Translations under genes and position numbers: made by a program
The notes under the pieces: model-generated
Told to the model about the DNA's origin: nothing
Database searches by the model: none
What the model saw: only the letters and a program-made list of their open reading frames with translations
In this document: positions 17,702-26,426 of the stretch, in pieces
How the letters are laid out: each line of letters begins with the position of its first letter
Numbering within the stretch: position 1 is the stretch's first letter
Origin: Gp6-AA40 sp035711805
Lineage (GTDB): Bacteria; Acidobacteriota; Vicinamibacteria; Vicinamibacterales; UBA2999
Direction: 5' to 3'
NCBI GenBank assembly: GCA_035711805.1
Contig: DASTBV010000011.1
Location: 62,001-126,000 of the forward strand
Length of the DNA: 64,000 bases

Positions 17702-18892
17702 ATGCATCGCCGCGGAACGCGGATAGCGGTTCTGTGTCTTCTCCTCACCGCGGGCGGATCGGCCGGATTCGTCGTCTGGTCGGCGGAGCGCAACGTTCAC
17801 CGGCTCGATCAGGATCACGAGCGCAAGAGCACCACGATTGACGGGCTGCTGACGTCCATCGCCACCATCGCCAGCGCCCAGCAGGCTTACACCGACTATG
17901 GCCGCCGTGATGTCGCGTCGCTCACGCGCGTCTCGCTGCTGGTCGATCGGATCACGACGGACGCGGCAGGGCTCAGGGCGACACGGCAATCGTCGGTCAG
18001 CAGCGAGCGTCTGGAGGAGTTCTGGACGGCGCTTTCAGCCTTGATGAGCGCCGAAAGCCGTGCGCGCGAGCGGCTTGCCGGCGGGGACGATCTGGGGGCG
18101 GCGGAGGCGATCCTCGCGTCGGCGCGGGAACACGTCAACGCCCTGATCTCGAGTCTTCGCGCTTTCCGCTCGACCGAGCTGCAGAGCTATCAGGCGGCGC
18201 GGGCGGCCGCGGCGCTGCGTTCGCGGGTGGCGCTTGGCGTTCTGGCGGCCTTATGGGCATTTGGACTGGTCGCGTTCGCGGTTTCGCCATGGCCACGTAC
18301 CGCTCAGAACGATATGACCGCGCGGGCGGCCGACGTTCAGGAACCTCCGCCAGCGCCAGCCGTCGTCGAAACAGCGCCAGTCGTCGCAGCAACCCCGCCT
18401 TCGATCGACCTCCGAGCGGCAGCGGCGCTTTCCGCCGACCTGTCGCAACTGACCGATCAGAATGACATCCCCCCGCTCCTGGCGAGAGCGGCGAACATCC
18501 TCGGCGCGCGTGGTCTCATCATCTGGATGGGTGCGGGCGCCGAGCTCTTCGCGGTGGCCGCGCACGGATATGACGAGGCGTTGCTGGCCAGAATCAGACC
18601 GATCCCGCGGCAGGCCGACAACGTGACTGCGGCGGCGTGGCGCAACGGCGACCTGATCACGCTGCCCGCGGATGCTGATGGCGTTGGCGCGATCGTCGCG
18701 CCGCTTCTGGGGCCGGAGGGCTGCGCCGGCGTACTTGCCGCGGAGGTGAGTGGCGAGCGCGAGCCGGACGAGGCGACGCAGGCGATGGCGATGATCCTGG
18801 CGTCGCAGTTCGCGGGAGTGCTTGCGGCATGGCCCGCCGCAAGCACTGCCGACGGAGAGAAGCGGTTAGACCGGCAAGCCGCCGCGTCCTGA
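17702..18892 (+). CDS. Membrane protein with periplasmic helical region and GAF-like domain
   Basis: A 396-residue protein. A membrane helix at the N-terminus (about 8-28) is followed by an extracytoplasmic helical region (about 30-160) and a second helix (VALGVLAALWAFGLVAFAV, about 178-196). An Ala/Pro-rich linker leads to a cytoplasmic GAF-like domain (about 235-385) starting LSQLTDQNDIPPLLARAANILGA. The architecture is that of a sensor with four-helix-bundle input, but no kinase, cyclase or phosphatase output follows. Its 3' end overlaps the convergent PDZ gene by 27 bp. It may partner a separate output protein; unknown. Confidence 0.72.
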   Translation: MHRRGTRIAVLCLLLTAGGSAGFVVWSAERNVHRLDQDHERKSTTIDGLLTSIATIASAQQAYTDYGRRDVASLTRVSLLVDRITTDAAGLRATRQSSVSSERLEEFWTALSALMSAESRARERLAGGDDLGAAEAILASAREHVNALISSLRAFRSTELQSYQAARAAAALRSRVALGVLAALWAFGLVAFAVSPWPRTAQNDMTARAADVQEPPPAPAVVETAPVVAATPPSIDLRAAAALSADLSQLTDQNDIPPLLARAANILGARGLIIWMGAGAELFAVAAHGYDEALLARIRPIPRQADNVTAAAWRNGDLITLPADADGVGAIVAPLLGPEGCAGVLAAEVSGEREPDEATQAMAMILASQFAGVLAAWPAASTADGEKRLDRQAAAS

Positions 18893-19729
18893 GGGACGCG
18901 TTGTTCTGGCAGGAAGCGTGGCCTTCAACGAAAGCGACTTCTTGTCCCGCGTTACTGCGATCTCTGCTGAGTCGCCGGTGCCTCCTCGCAGTGCCCGGGT
19001 GATATCGGCGCTCGTCGACACGCGCTGCCCGTTGACGGCGGTGATCACGTCTCCAGCCCTGATTCCGGCAGTTGCCGCCGCGGAGCCGCTGGTGACCGCG
19101 CTGACGAGCACGCCCTCCTGCACGCCGAAGTAGCTGGCCAGCTGGTCGCTGAGCGGCGATACCGTGACACCAAGGGTTCTACCGGTCGCCGCCGCGCGAT
19201 TCCGAAACGCGTCCTCGAGTCTGAGGTTCAAGTCTTGCGGCAGCTGGCGCTCCAGGTCCTCGAGCCGGCGCCGGTTGGCATTGGACAGAAGGTTGAAATT
19301 GCTTCCGCTCTGAGGCACGACCGTGACGGTCTGCTTCGACGTTCCGCGAACGACCGCCGCCGTCACCTGCCGATTCGGTACGCTCTCCTGGACGAGTCGC
19401 GTGAAATGACTCGCGCTGCGGACGCGTTCGCCGTCGAAGTCGACAACGATATCGCCGGCCTGCAGTCCGGCCTTGGACGCCGGGCTACCCTCGACAACCG
19501 ACTCCACGTACACGCCGGCCGGCTGGGCCATCTTCGCCTTGACGGCGTCCTCGCCCGTGACGTCGCGGATAGTGACGCCAATCGAAGCGGCGCCGAACGA
19601 TCGGACGATGACCCTCGAGTCCTGTGCTGCGGCGGGCTGCACGGCCATCATCAACGCGGCCGTGACTGCCGCGGAGAGAACGGCTGCCACCGCAGCGCCG
19701 GCGCCAGCGCTCCCGAACAACTTCTTCAT
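18866..19729 (-). CDS. Secreted tandem-PDZ protein (HtrA-like without protease domain)
   Basis: A 287-residue protein starting MKKLFGSAGAG with a signal peptide ending near AAAQD. PDZ domain 1 spans about 45-125 (GVYVESVVEGSPASKAGLQAGDIV), then a linker, then PDZ domain 2 about 170-265 (GVLVSAVTSGSAAATAGIRAGDVI). These segments match the PDZ pair of DegP/HtrA proteases, but the trypsin-like domain is missing entirely. It probably binds C-termini of envelope proteins as an adaptor or sensor. The ATG at 19729 has GGGAGGAA 6-7 nt upstream; an upstream in-frame start (19771) is less likely. The 3' end overlaps the convergent GAF protein gene. Confidence 0.85.
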   Translation of the reverse strand: MKKLFGSAGAGAAVAAVLSAAVTAALMMAVQPAAAQDSRVIVRSFGAASIGVTIRDVTGEDAVKAKMAQPAGVYVESVVEGSPASKAGLQAGDIVVDFDGERVRSASHFTRLVQESVPNRQVTAAVVRGTSKQTVTVVPQSGSNFNLLSNANRRRLEDLERQLPQDLNLRLEDAFRNRAAATGRTLGVTVSPLSDQLASYFGVQEGVLVSAVTSGSAAATAGIRAGDVITAVNGQRVSTSADITRALRGGTGDSAEIAVTRDKKSLSLKATLPARTTRPSGRGGLPV

Positions 19730-19743
19730 GTGTTCCTCCCTGT

Positions 19744-19760
19744 GTTCGCCTGAAGCGGAC
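19744..19760. repeat. Imperfect copy of GTCCGCC-TGAA-GGCGGAC hairpin
   Basis: GTTCGCCTGAAGCGGAC can fold into a 6-bp stem (one T-G pair). With the following ACT it resembles the hairpin at 63770-63787 plus its ACACT tail, with one base missing and one changed. It sits in the 5' leader of the PDZ gene, just upstream of that gene's ribosome site. It could be a chance match. Confidence 0.3.
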
Positions 19761-20028
19761 ACTGTGACCACCCTCTGAGACGGGACGGCGGGCGGAATAG
19801 TTGACGGGTGCCTCCTGCCGAGGACGCCGGATCGCCCGGGGAAGGCGAATTTTGAGCAATTCCGGCGGTTTCATGCCGGGCACGGGAATTGATCAATGTC
19901 TCTCCGGCCGCGGCGGATCACCGGGGTGCGTAACTTCAGGCAGGCGCTGGCATCGCCGCATCCCGGGTGCAGGATTCACGATCCGCACGCGGCTGATTTG
20001 TCAGCGATTGGACGGGAGCCGAAATCAC

Positions 20029-20406
20029 ATGACCAAGCTGTTTCGTATCTGCTCGATCGCGATTTTTGCCGCCGTGGTGGCCGCCGGCTGCGCCGCACGC
20101 GGCGTGCGCATCGCGGAGCTGAAAGATCACCCCGACAAGTACGAGCGCAAGACGGTCAGCGTTGAAGGTGTCGTCACCGGTAGTCTGGGAGCCGGCTCAT
20201 CGATACTCGGCCAGATTCTGCCGTTCCAGTCCTATACCGTGGACGATGGATCGGGCGAGATCAGAGTGGTGGCAAGGTCGACCAAGACGCCACCGCGCAC
20301 CGGGTCGCGCGTGAAGGTCAAGGGTCAGGTCAATGAACTGGCGGTGTTCAACGGGCGCTCGATTGGACTGCATCTCCAGGAGAACGATCGCAAGATCAAG
20401 GACTAG
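20029..20406 (+). CDS. Small lipoprotein with OB-fold-like domain
   Basis: A 125-residue protein with a clear lipoprotein signal: MTKLFR, a hydrophobic stretch and the lipobox VAAGC at residue 22. The mature part begins ARGVRIAELKDHPDKYERKTVSVEGVV, followed by YTVDDGSGEIRVVARSTKTPPRTGSRVKVKGQV. This pattern (duration of '...dp..y.gk.V.v.G.V...' then 'v.D.tG.i.V') is that of small OB-fold proteins related to DUF4131/tOB-type domains. Function unknown. The frame is open from 19801, but the ATG at 20029 begins the signal. It is divergent from the PDZ gene and convergent with the GAF-PP2C gene. Confidence 0.8.
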   Translation: MTKLFRICSIAIFAAVVAAGCAARGVRIAELKDHPDKYERKTVSVEGVVTGSLGAGSSILGQILPFQSYTVDDGSGEIRVVARSTKTPPRTGSRVKVKGQVNELAVFNGRSIGLHLQENDRKIKD

Positions 20407-20417
20407 CGGCGACGCCG

Positions 20418-22226
20418 CTACGTCGGCTTGACTTCCCCCTTCCCGATCATTTTCACGGCCACCGCCGTCATGTCGTCATGACGCGCTGCGCCGCGCTGGA
20501 ACGCCGTCACGGCATCGAAAATCGCGTCGACGATGCCGCGCGCGCCCTGGTGGCGGTACTCGCGAACCACCTCGCACAGCCGCTCGGCGCCAAATTCCTG
20601 CCCCTCGTCGTTCATCGCTTCGAAGATGCCGTCACTGCAGAAGACAAATACATCGCCCTTCTTCAGCGGCAGCGTCACCTCGTCGTATGTCACCCCGGGG
20701 AAAGACCCGAGGGGAACGCCCGGGAGCTCGATCTGGCGGCAATCGTCGCGCGTGCAATGAATCGGGTACGGCAGCCCCGAGTTCGAGAGCGTGGCGGTGT
20801 GCGCCTTGAAGTCGAAGAATGCGTAGCAGAGCGTGCAGAAGTATTCCTCGAGCTGTCGCTCGTGCAGGATGGTGTTCATGACCTGCAGCACACCGGAGAC
20901 GCTGAATCGATCGGGCGCGAACCGGCGGCGCATGGTCCGTGAGCGCACGAGCTCCGCGGCAAACGCACCGTAAAGGGCCGCCGGCGCTCCCTTCCCTGAC
21001 ACATCACCCACGGCAACCACGAGCGTGTTGCTGTCGGGGGCAATGTAGTCGTGAATGTCGCCTCCCAGCTCCGTCGCCGGCTCGAACCTCCCGGCGACGT
21101 CCACACCGCGCAGCCCTTTGGGCAGTTCGGTCGGGAGCAGCGCCATCTGGACGCGCTGCGCGAACCGCAGCTCTTTCTCGATCCGCTCCTCGTTGCGCCG
21201 TACCTCGTCGTACAGACGGGCGTTGTCGATGGCCACGGCGGCCTGGCTGGCCAGCAGGGTCAGCAGCTCTTTGTGTTCCTTCGTGAAGGCGTTCAGCTCC
21301 GGGCTCTCGAGGTCGAACACGCCGATGCACCGGTCCTTGATCAACATCGGGATGACCAGTTCCGACCGCGCGTCGTCCACGAGATTCACGTAGCGGGGGT
21401 CGGTCGAGACATCGGATACGAGCACCGGCTCCTTGTGCAGCGCTGCCCAGCCGACCAGCCCTTCGCCAAGCTTCATGTGCTTCGTCTCCGCCCCCTTGCC
21501 GTAGCTGACGGCGAGCTTCATCTCGAGCTCGCGCGACTGCTCGTTGAGGAGCAGAATTCCGAAGGTGCGGTAGTCGATGAGCCGTTTCGTCAGGCTGGCG
21601 ATTCTGGTGAGGAGCTGGTCGAGATCGAGGATCGACGACATCTCACGGCCGATTTCCGCCAGCGTCTCGAGCGTCGCCACATACTGGTGCTCCGACTCGA
21701 AGAGACGTGCGTTCTCAATCGCCACCGCGACGTGTGCGGCGAACTGCCGCAGCAGCACCTCGTCCTGTGTCGTGAAGGCGCCTTCCGTCTCGCTGAGCAG
21801 GTTCAGCGCGCCAATGACCTTGCCCTTCCGCCGCATCGGTACGGCCAGTTGCGACAGCATGTTCCGAAGCGGGCCCATGTAGCGCGGCTCTTCGCGGATG
21901 TCGTTGACGAGAATCGGACGGGCCTCCGCGACCGCGGTGCCGACTACGCCCTGTCCAAGGCGAAGGCGAACCGTGCGTGCGACGTCCTCCGGATAACCCA
22001 CGGAGTAGGCGATTCGCAGTTCCTGGCGCTCGTCTTCGAGGAGGTACACCGAGAATGCGGTGAAACGTGTCAGCCGCGCGATCAGCTGCGGGATCTTGGC
22101 CAGCAGCTCATCGAGGTCGAGGACCGACGTGACTTCGCGACCAAGCTCGAAGAGGGTCGACAGCAGTTCTGTATCGGAGGGAGGCCGGACGGGTCCACCC
22201 GTCCGCGCCACGTCAGGGTTGCTCAC
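20418..22226 (-). CDS. GAF-GAF-SpoIIE/PP2C phosphatase
   Basis: A 602-residue cytosolic signalling protein. GAF 1 is about 35-180 and GAF 2 about 200-345; each begins with a similar 'S(V/I)LDLD(E/Q)LL' helix, indicating duplication. A coiled-coil linker (EELRFAQRVQMALLP region) leads into a RsbU/SpoIIE-type PP2C domain with GGDIHDY (usually GGDFYDY; the aspartate is kept), VAVGDVSGKG, CSDGIFEAM and DDMTAVAV. It should dephosphorylate a STAS-domain antagonist in response to a ligand sensed by the GAFs; neither ligand nor partner is evident. The start is GTG. It is divergent from fabZ with 28 bp between starts. Confidence 0.9.
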   Translation of the reverse strand: MSNPDVARTGGPVRPPSDTELLSTLFELGREVTSVLDLDELLAKIPQLIARLTRFTAFSVYLLEDERQELRIAYSVGYPEDVARTVRLRLGQGVVGTAVAEARPILVNDIREEPRYMGPLRNMLSQLAVPMRRKGKVIGALNLLSETEGAFTTQDEVLLRQFAAHVAVAIENARLFESEHQYVATLETLAEIGREMSSILDLDQLLTRIASLTKRLIDYRTFGILLLNEQSRELEMKLAVSYGKGAETKHMKLGEGLVGWAALHKEPVLVSDVSTDPRYVNLVDDARSELVIPMLIKDRCIGVFDLESPELNAFTKEHKELLTLLASQAAVAIDNARLYDEVRRNEERIEKELRFAQRVQMALLPTELPKGLRGVDVAGRFEPATELGGDIHDYIAPDSNTLVVAVGDVSGKGAPAALYGAFAAELVRSRTMRRRFAPDRFSVSGVLQVMNTILHERQLEEYFCTLCYAFFDFKAHTATLSNSGLPYPIHCTRDDCRQIELPGVPLGSFPGVTYDEVTLPLKKGDVFVFCSDGIFEAMNDEGQEFGAERLCEVVREYRHQGARGIVDAIFDAVTAFQRGAARHDDMTAVAVKMIGKGEVKPT

Positions 22227-22254
22227 GAGATGACCGGATTATACTGAACGCTTC

Positions 22255-22731
22255 TTGGAATCTCTGACTCTACCGCTCGACAACAGCGCTATCGAACGCA
22301 TTCTGCCGCATCGCTTCCCATTCCTGCTGGTTGATCGCATCACTGAGCTGGAACCCGACAAGCGGATCGTCGGCATCAAGAATGTGTCGCGCAACGAGAG
22401 GTACCTCTCGTACCAGCCCGGTGAAGCGCCGGTGCTTCCGCCGACCATCCTCACGGAATGCGTGGCCCAGGTTGGAGCGATTCTGATTCTGTGGAAGCCC
22501 GAGAATCGCGACAAGCTCCCGTTCTTCATGGGCATCAAGCGCGTGCGCTACCGCTATCCGGTGCACGCCGGCGATGTCGTCGAGATCGAGGCGCGGGTCA
22601 AACGCCTCCGCAGCCGCATGGGCGAACTCGAGGGCTTCGCGCGCGTCAACGGGCGCATCGTCGTCGACGGGACCATGACGTTCGCATTCGGACCGTCGCA
22701 GAGGGCGCGGGCGGGCGAGAGTCCCGCCTAG
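22255..22731 (+). CDS. fabZ: 3-hydroxyacyl-ACP dehydratase, FabZ family
   Basis: Hot-dog-fold dehydratase of 158 residues that removes water from 3-hydroxyacyl-ACP in fatty acid synthesis. The catalytic histidine is H19 in ILPHRFPFLLVDRI and the catalytic acid is E68 in PPTILTECVAQ. The usual 'PG(V/A)L..E' reads PPTILTE, a modest departure. The start appears to be TTG at 22255; no ATG is available before the catalytic His. It is not next to lpxA/lpxD or other fab genes, so this could be a second copy or a dehydratase of a related pathway. Confidence 0.85.
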   Translation: MESLTLPLDNSAIERILPHRFPFLLVDRITELEPDKRIVGIKNVSRNERYLSYQPGEAPVLPPTILTECVAQVGAILILWKPENRDKLPFFMGIKRVRYRYPVHAGDVVEIEARVKRLRSRMGELEGFARVNGRIVVDGTMTFAFGPSQRARAGESPA

Positions 22732-23375
22732 CGGACAGCCCTGACGACGAGCAGCGCGCCGGCAATCTTCGTGGCGCGGCTGGCCCAGACCACCCATCCG
22801 CGCCTCGCGCCGAAGTAGCGCGCGGAATCCAGAATCGCCGGCGCCAGGATCAGCGCACCGATGACCGGCTCATCGACGCGGGCGCCGAGCGCCATTCCCC
22901 GAGTGTCCCGTTCGTCCGGTCCTATTCGGGCGAATGCCGCGACCGAATACCCCGCCGATGTCAGGACGTTGAATGCGAGCAGCCCTTTGAGCACCGGCGC
23001 GTGTTCGTCTCGCAGCTGCGGGCGGGCGGTCAGCAGATATTCGCTGACGGCATGCTGCGCCCAGAATCCGGCCGATGAGATCACGAACTCGCGACCGGGA
23101 CTCACCGGGTCGTGGGTGATCGCAAAGAAGGGGATGGGGCCGAACGTCACCTTTTTCACCCCGGGAGCCACTCCGTTTGCGAAATCGGCTGCCACATGCG
23201 CCGACTCGTGAATGGCAAGCCCGGCCGCAGCGCCACCGATGAGTTTCGCCGTCTCCATCAGTGATTGCGCTGATGCGGTGGCCGGCACGGCACCGCTGCA
23301 TGTCAAGGCCAGCGCGGCGAGCCGCAGCAGCTGCACGGTACTCAAGTTGCAGCCCTTGTGATCAGCCGGAGCCAT
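22728..23375 (-). CDS. Putative membrane protein with HExxH motif
   Basis: A 215-residue protein with a signal-like N-terminus (LLRLAALALTCSGAVPATASAQ) and further hydrophobic segments. It contains GLAIHESAHVAADFANG, a match to the HExxH zinc-metallopeptidase signature inside a hydrophobic helix, and later FWAQHAVSEYLL with another histidine and glutamate. It ends with several small-residue helices. It could be a divergent M50-like membrane peptidase or an inactive relative; I do not recognise the family. The start is uncertain: ATG at 23375, or GTG/TTG about 30 nt downstream that would begin the signal directly. Its stop overlaps the fabZ stop by 4 nt (convergent). Confidence 0.6.
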   Translation of the reverse strand: MAPADHKGCNLSTVQLLRLAALALTCSGAVPATASAQSLMETAKLIGGAAAGLAIHESAHVAADFANGVAPGVKKVTFGPIPFFAITHDPVSPGREFVISSAGFWAQHAVSEYLLTARPQLRDEHAPVLKGLLAFNVLTSAGYSVAAFARIGPDERDTRGMALGARVDEPVIGALILAPAILDSARYFGARRGWVVWASRATKIAGALLVVRAVR

Positions 23376-23399
23376 TGGCCTGGCAGAGGAGACGAAGGC

Positions 23400-23549
23400 A
23401 TGCTCGAAACCATTGCGATCATTTTGATCATTCTCTGGCTGCTGGGGATGGTCAGCGGGTACACGCTCGGCAACTTCATCTGGGTTCTGCTGGTGATTGC
23501 GGTCGTGCTGTTCCTGGTGCGGCTGGTCAGCGGACGAAGAGTGGTATGA
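23400..23549 (+). CDS. Small two-helix membrane protein, lmo0937 family
   Basis: A 49-residue protein beginning MLETIAIILIILWLLGMVSGYTLG and ending RLVSGRR. It consists of two hydrophobic helices with a Gly/Thr/Asn turn. The sequence closely follows the lmo0937/DUF5670 small membrane protein family found in many bacteria, function unknown, often stress-linked. The ATG at 23400 has a GGAGACGAAGG stretch upstream. It is divergent from the HExxH protein gene. Confidence 0.82.
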   Translation: MLETIAIILIILWLLGMVSGYTLGNFIWVLLVIAVVLFLVRLVSGRRVV

Positions 23550-23601
23550 CGCGGGGGCGGGCCCTGGTGCCGCAGTTCGCTTCGGAGTGAAGCGGCTGCC
23601 A

Positions 23602-24504
23602 CTAGGGCCCCCCACGCGGGGCTGTGCGAACAATCGCCACGCCGCCAAGCACGAGCGCTGCCGCCGCGACGATCCGCGGCGAGAATCGCTCGCCGGCGAA
23701 TAACGTCCCCAGCATCACCGCGATGACTGGATTGACGTACGCGTACAGCGACACGGTCGCGACGGGCAGATGGTTCAGCGCATAGAGGTACGCGGAGTAC
23801 GCGATCAGCGATCCGAACACAATCAGATACAGTTCCGCCGCGATCGTCCTCGGTGTGAACGCGAGCTGACTCCATTCTCCGAGCGCCGTGCCGACGCTCG
23901 TCAAGAGTATTCCCGCGAACAACTGTTGTAACGCCGACGCGGCAGCCGTGCCGGCTGTCGACTGGGTACGTCTCGACATCGACGAACCGACAGCCCATCC
24001 CAGGCACGCGACCTGAACGAGCAGCACACCAAGTCCGAATCGGGGCCCGCTGACGTCCGCGGCAAACAGGCTCGGCCAGATGAGTACGACGATTCCCAAA
24101 AAGCCCGCGAACAGTCCGACGAGCACCCGCCCCCGGAGGCGATCGCCGCCAAAGGCCGCCTCGGCCCCCGACATCCAGAACGGCAGCGCGGCAACGGCGA
24201 CGGCAGCAATGCCACTTGGGATCCACAGTTCGGACCAGACGACCGCGCCGTTACCTACTCCGAGGAGTAGTGCTCCGAGCGCCGCCTGTCGCGTCCACTC
24301 CCGCAACGGCGGCAGCCGGCCGCCGCGAGCGAGGACGAACAGGCAGAGGACGGCCCCTGCCGCCATGAACCGCAGACCGCCGACGAGCATCGGCGGCACC
24401 GTTTCCAGCGCAATCAGAATCGCGAGGTATGTCGTCCCCCAGATCAGACAGACGGCGATCCAGGCGGCATAGGCCAGTCTCGGCGGCGCGCTCGCGGGAG
24501 CCAC
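23602..24504 (-). CDS. EamA/DMT-superfamily transporter
   Basis: A 300-residue protein with ten hydrophobic helices in two repeated halves (EamA domains). The first half begins AYAAWIAVCLIWGTTYLAILIAL and the second around GVLLVQVACLGWAVGSSMSRR. It ends YAYVNPVIAVMLGTLFAGERFSPRIVAAAALVLGGV, a highly typical RhaT/EamA signature. These are secondary exporters of amino acids or other metabolites; the substrate is unknown. The start is GTG. It is flanked by the diguanylate cyclase gene in the same direction, without obvious functional link. Confidence 0.92.
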   Translation of the reverse strand: MAPASAPPRLAYAAWIAVCLIWGTTYLAILIALETVPPMLVGGLRFMAAGAVLCLFVLARGGRLPPLREWTRQAALGALLLGVGNGAVVWSELWIPSGIAAVAVAALPFWMSGAEAAFGGDRLRGRVLVGLFAGFLGIVVLIWPSLFAADVSGPRFGLGVLLVQVACLGWAVGSSMSRRTQSTAGTAAASALQQLFAGILLTSVGTALGEWSQLAFTPRTIAAELYLIVFGSLIAYSAYLYALNHLPVATVSLYAYVNPVIAVMLGTLFAGERFSPRIVAAAALVLGGVAIVRTAPRGGP

Positions 24505-24570
24505 CGATCCATTCTGATATGGCGCGTGTTTACAGTGTCAGGCTGACAACGGGCTCGCGGGCGGCGATCG

Positions 24571-25812
24571 CTAGACGAGCGCCTCCGCCTCGGCGGCGCT
24601 GCGGACGCAGTTCCGGCCATCCTGCTTGGCCCGATACAGCGCTTCGTCGGCGCGGGCGATGGCGGCGAGCGGATCCATTTCTCCGGGAGTGATGGCAGTG
24701 ATGCCGAAGCTCGCGGTGACGCGGAGCAGGTCGTCGTTCCACGGTATGGAGCTTCCCTCGATCTCGCGGCGCAGCGTTTCGGCGACGCGCATCGCGCCCT
24801 GAGTCGGCGTGTCCGGCAGCAGGATCAGGAACTCTTCCCCGCCGTAACGGCATTTCAGGTCGCTGCCACGCAGCACCGAATTCATGCGTCCGCCGACGGC
24901 GCCAAGGACGGCGTCGCCCGCGAGATGCCCGTAGCGGTCGTTGATCGCCTTGAAGTGATCCAGATCGAAAACGATCAGCGACATCGGGAGCTGCGAGCGA
25001 CGTGCACGGCGCATCTCGGTCTGGAAGATTCCCATGCCGTGCCGACGCGTCACGCACGACGTGAGCGGGTCGCGGACGTTGCTCTCGACAACCTCGCGGA
25101 AGAGTTCCGCGTTCTTCAGCGACACCGCGAGCAGCGCCGCCGCGGTCGTCAGGATCCGGCGCTGTTCGTCGGCAAGCGGCGGCTGCGTGGCCACACCCAG
25201 TACGCCGACGGGGTTCCCGGCGATGATCATCGGGAAGCAGGTGAACTCGGACTCAACGCCGGGCGGCGGATCGATCTCGCACAACGCAATCTTCGCCGCC
25301 GACTCCTGCGCTCCTGGCGCCACGTTGCCCACGTTCATCAAGGGCCGCCACTGTCCTTCGCTTCTCGCGAGGGCCCAGGCGACACGATTCGGCGCCAGCA
25401 GCGGCACGTGCGCGATGGCCGCCGACTTGATCGACTCCTCGGTCAGCGAGCGCGCGATCGCCTGGCTGAACGCGATGAGGCGCTCCATTTCGTCGGCGCG
25501 CACCGTGGCGTGCTCCGCCGCGGCAGCCGAGGTCAGCGCGGACACCCGGACTTCTTCCCGTTTGCGGTACTGATGGAACACGAAAAGGGCGACCAGGATC
25601 ATCAGGGCCGGCAGCAGGCGAACGTTATACGTATCTTCGATTTCGCGGACGAAATCGAACATCTCCTGCAGTGGGCGGTTAAACAGGACGAATAACGCCA
25701 CCGCCAGGCCGCCGAGGAGGACGATGTCGTTCCGTCCAAAAAGTCGCATATTCGGATTGAGCATGCGGCGGAGCTGCAGCCGGTGGATACGTCCCACTAG
25801 CTCGTCCGTCAC
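24571..25812 (-). CDS. Membrane GAF-GGDEF diguanylate cyclase
   Basis: A 413-residue protein. Two hydrophobic helices (about 31-48 and 66-84) form a hairpin, followed by a GAF-like sensor domain (about 100-250) and a C-terminal GGDEF domain. The active site is YGGEEFLILLP and the inhibitory I-site RGSD lies five residues before it, so a feedback-inhibited c-di-GMP synthase is predicted. DHFKAINDRYGHLAGD provides the metal-binding aspartate region. The start is GTG; an internal ATG around residue 17 is possible. It is divergent from the PCYCGC gene across 77 bp. Confidence 0.93.
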   Translation of the reverse strand: MTDELVGRIHRLQLRRMLNPNMRLFGRNDIVLLGGLAVALFVLFNRPLQEMFDFVREIEDTYNVRLLPALMILVALFVFHQYRKREEVRVSALTSAAAAEHATVRADEMERLIAFSQAIARSLTEESIKSAAIAHVPLLAPNRVAWALARSEGQWRPLMNVGNVAPGAQESAAKIALCEIDPPPGVESEFTCFPMIIAGNPVGVLGVATQPPLADEQRRILTTAAALLAVSLKNAELFREVVESNVRDPLTSCVTRRHGMGIFQTEMRRARRSQLPMSLIVFDLDHFKAINDRYGHLAGDAVLGAVGGRMNSVLRGSDLKCRYGGEEFLILLPDTPTQGAMRVAETLRREIEGSSIPWNDDLLRVTASFGITAITPGEMDPLAAIARADEALYRAKQDGRNCVRSAAEAEALV

Positions 25813-25889
25813 CTGGTTGTTATCGGCGCCAATGAGTCATATCACTAGCGTTCGAGTCCTATGCGGAAATCCGTTACGATGGAAACGCC

Positions 25890-26411
25890 ATGATTTACAA
25901 GTTGATAGCGGTTGCCGCGGCCGGCCTTACCGGCTCTGTCGTCGTATTTGCGGCCGGGGACGGCTGGGCCCAGGCCGACCGCCGGCTCCAGGCCGCTCCT
26001 GCGGCCCAGGTCCAGGCGGTCCCGACACCGGCCGTCAAACCGCACATAGGGCCTCTTCCGCCGCTTCCGAGGGTGTCGTTCGAGCCGCCGCGGCCGGCTG
26101 CGGTTCTCCAGCAGGTCTATGACTTCGCGGCAAAGCACCCGGAGGTCCTTCAGTACGTTCCCTGCTACTGCGGCTGCGAACGGGTTGGCCATACGGCGAA
26201 CCATTCCTGCTTCGTGAAGTCTCGAGCCGCCGACGGCCGGGTAAGGGAGTGGGACTCCCACGGGATGGGCTGCGCCGTGTGTATAGATGTCGCCCGGGAT
26301 GCAATGACGTTATTTAATTCAGGCTCGAAACCGACGGCGATCCGCGCGGCCATCGACAAGAAATACGCATCGCTGTTCCCGTCGTCCACACCGACACCTC
26401 GACCGAGGTAA
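25890..26411 (+). CDS. PCYCGC-motif secreted protein
   Basis: A 173-residue protein with an N-terminal signal segment (about 1-27), a Pro/Ala-rich linker and a C-terminal domain containing YVPCYCGCERVGHTANHSCF, followed by MGCAVCIDVA and another helix. The PCYCGC motif with the later CxxC is characteristic of the PF13798-type proteins, thought to bind a metal or redox cofactor outside the cytoplasm; the biochemical role is not known. It is followed 15 bp later by the hybrid kinase gene in the same direction, so the two may be co-expressed. Confidence 0.82.
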   Translation: MIYKLIAVAAAGLTGSVVVFAAGDGWAQADRRLQAAPAAQVQAVPTPAVKPHIGPLPPLPRVSFEPPRPAAVLQQVYDFAAKHPEVLQYVPCYCGCERVGHTANHSCFVKSRAADGRVREWDSHGMGCAVCIDVARDAMTLFNSGSKPTAIRAAIDKKYASLFPSSTPTPRPR

Positions 26412-26426
26412 GTCGCACGGCAGCCG

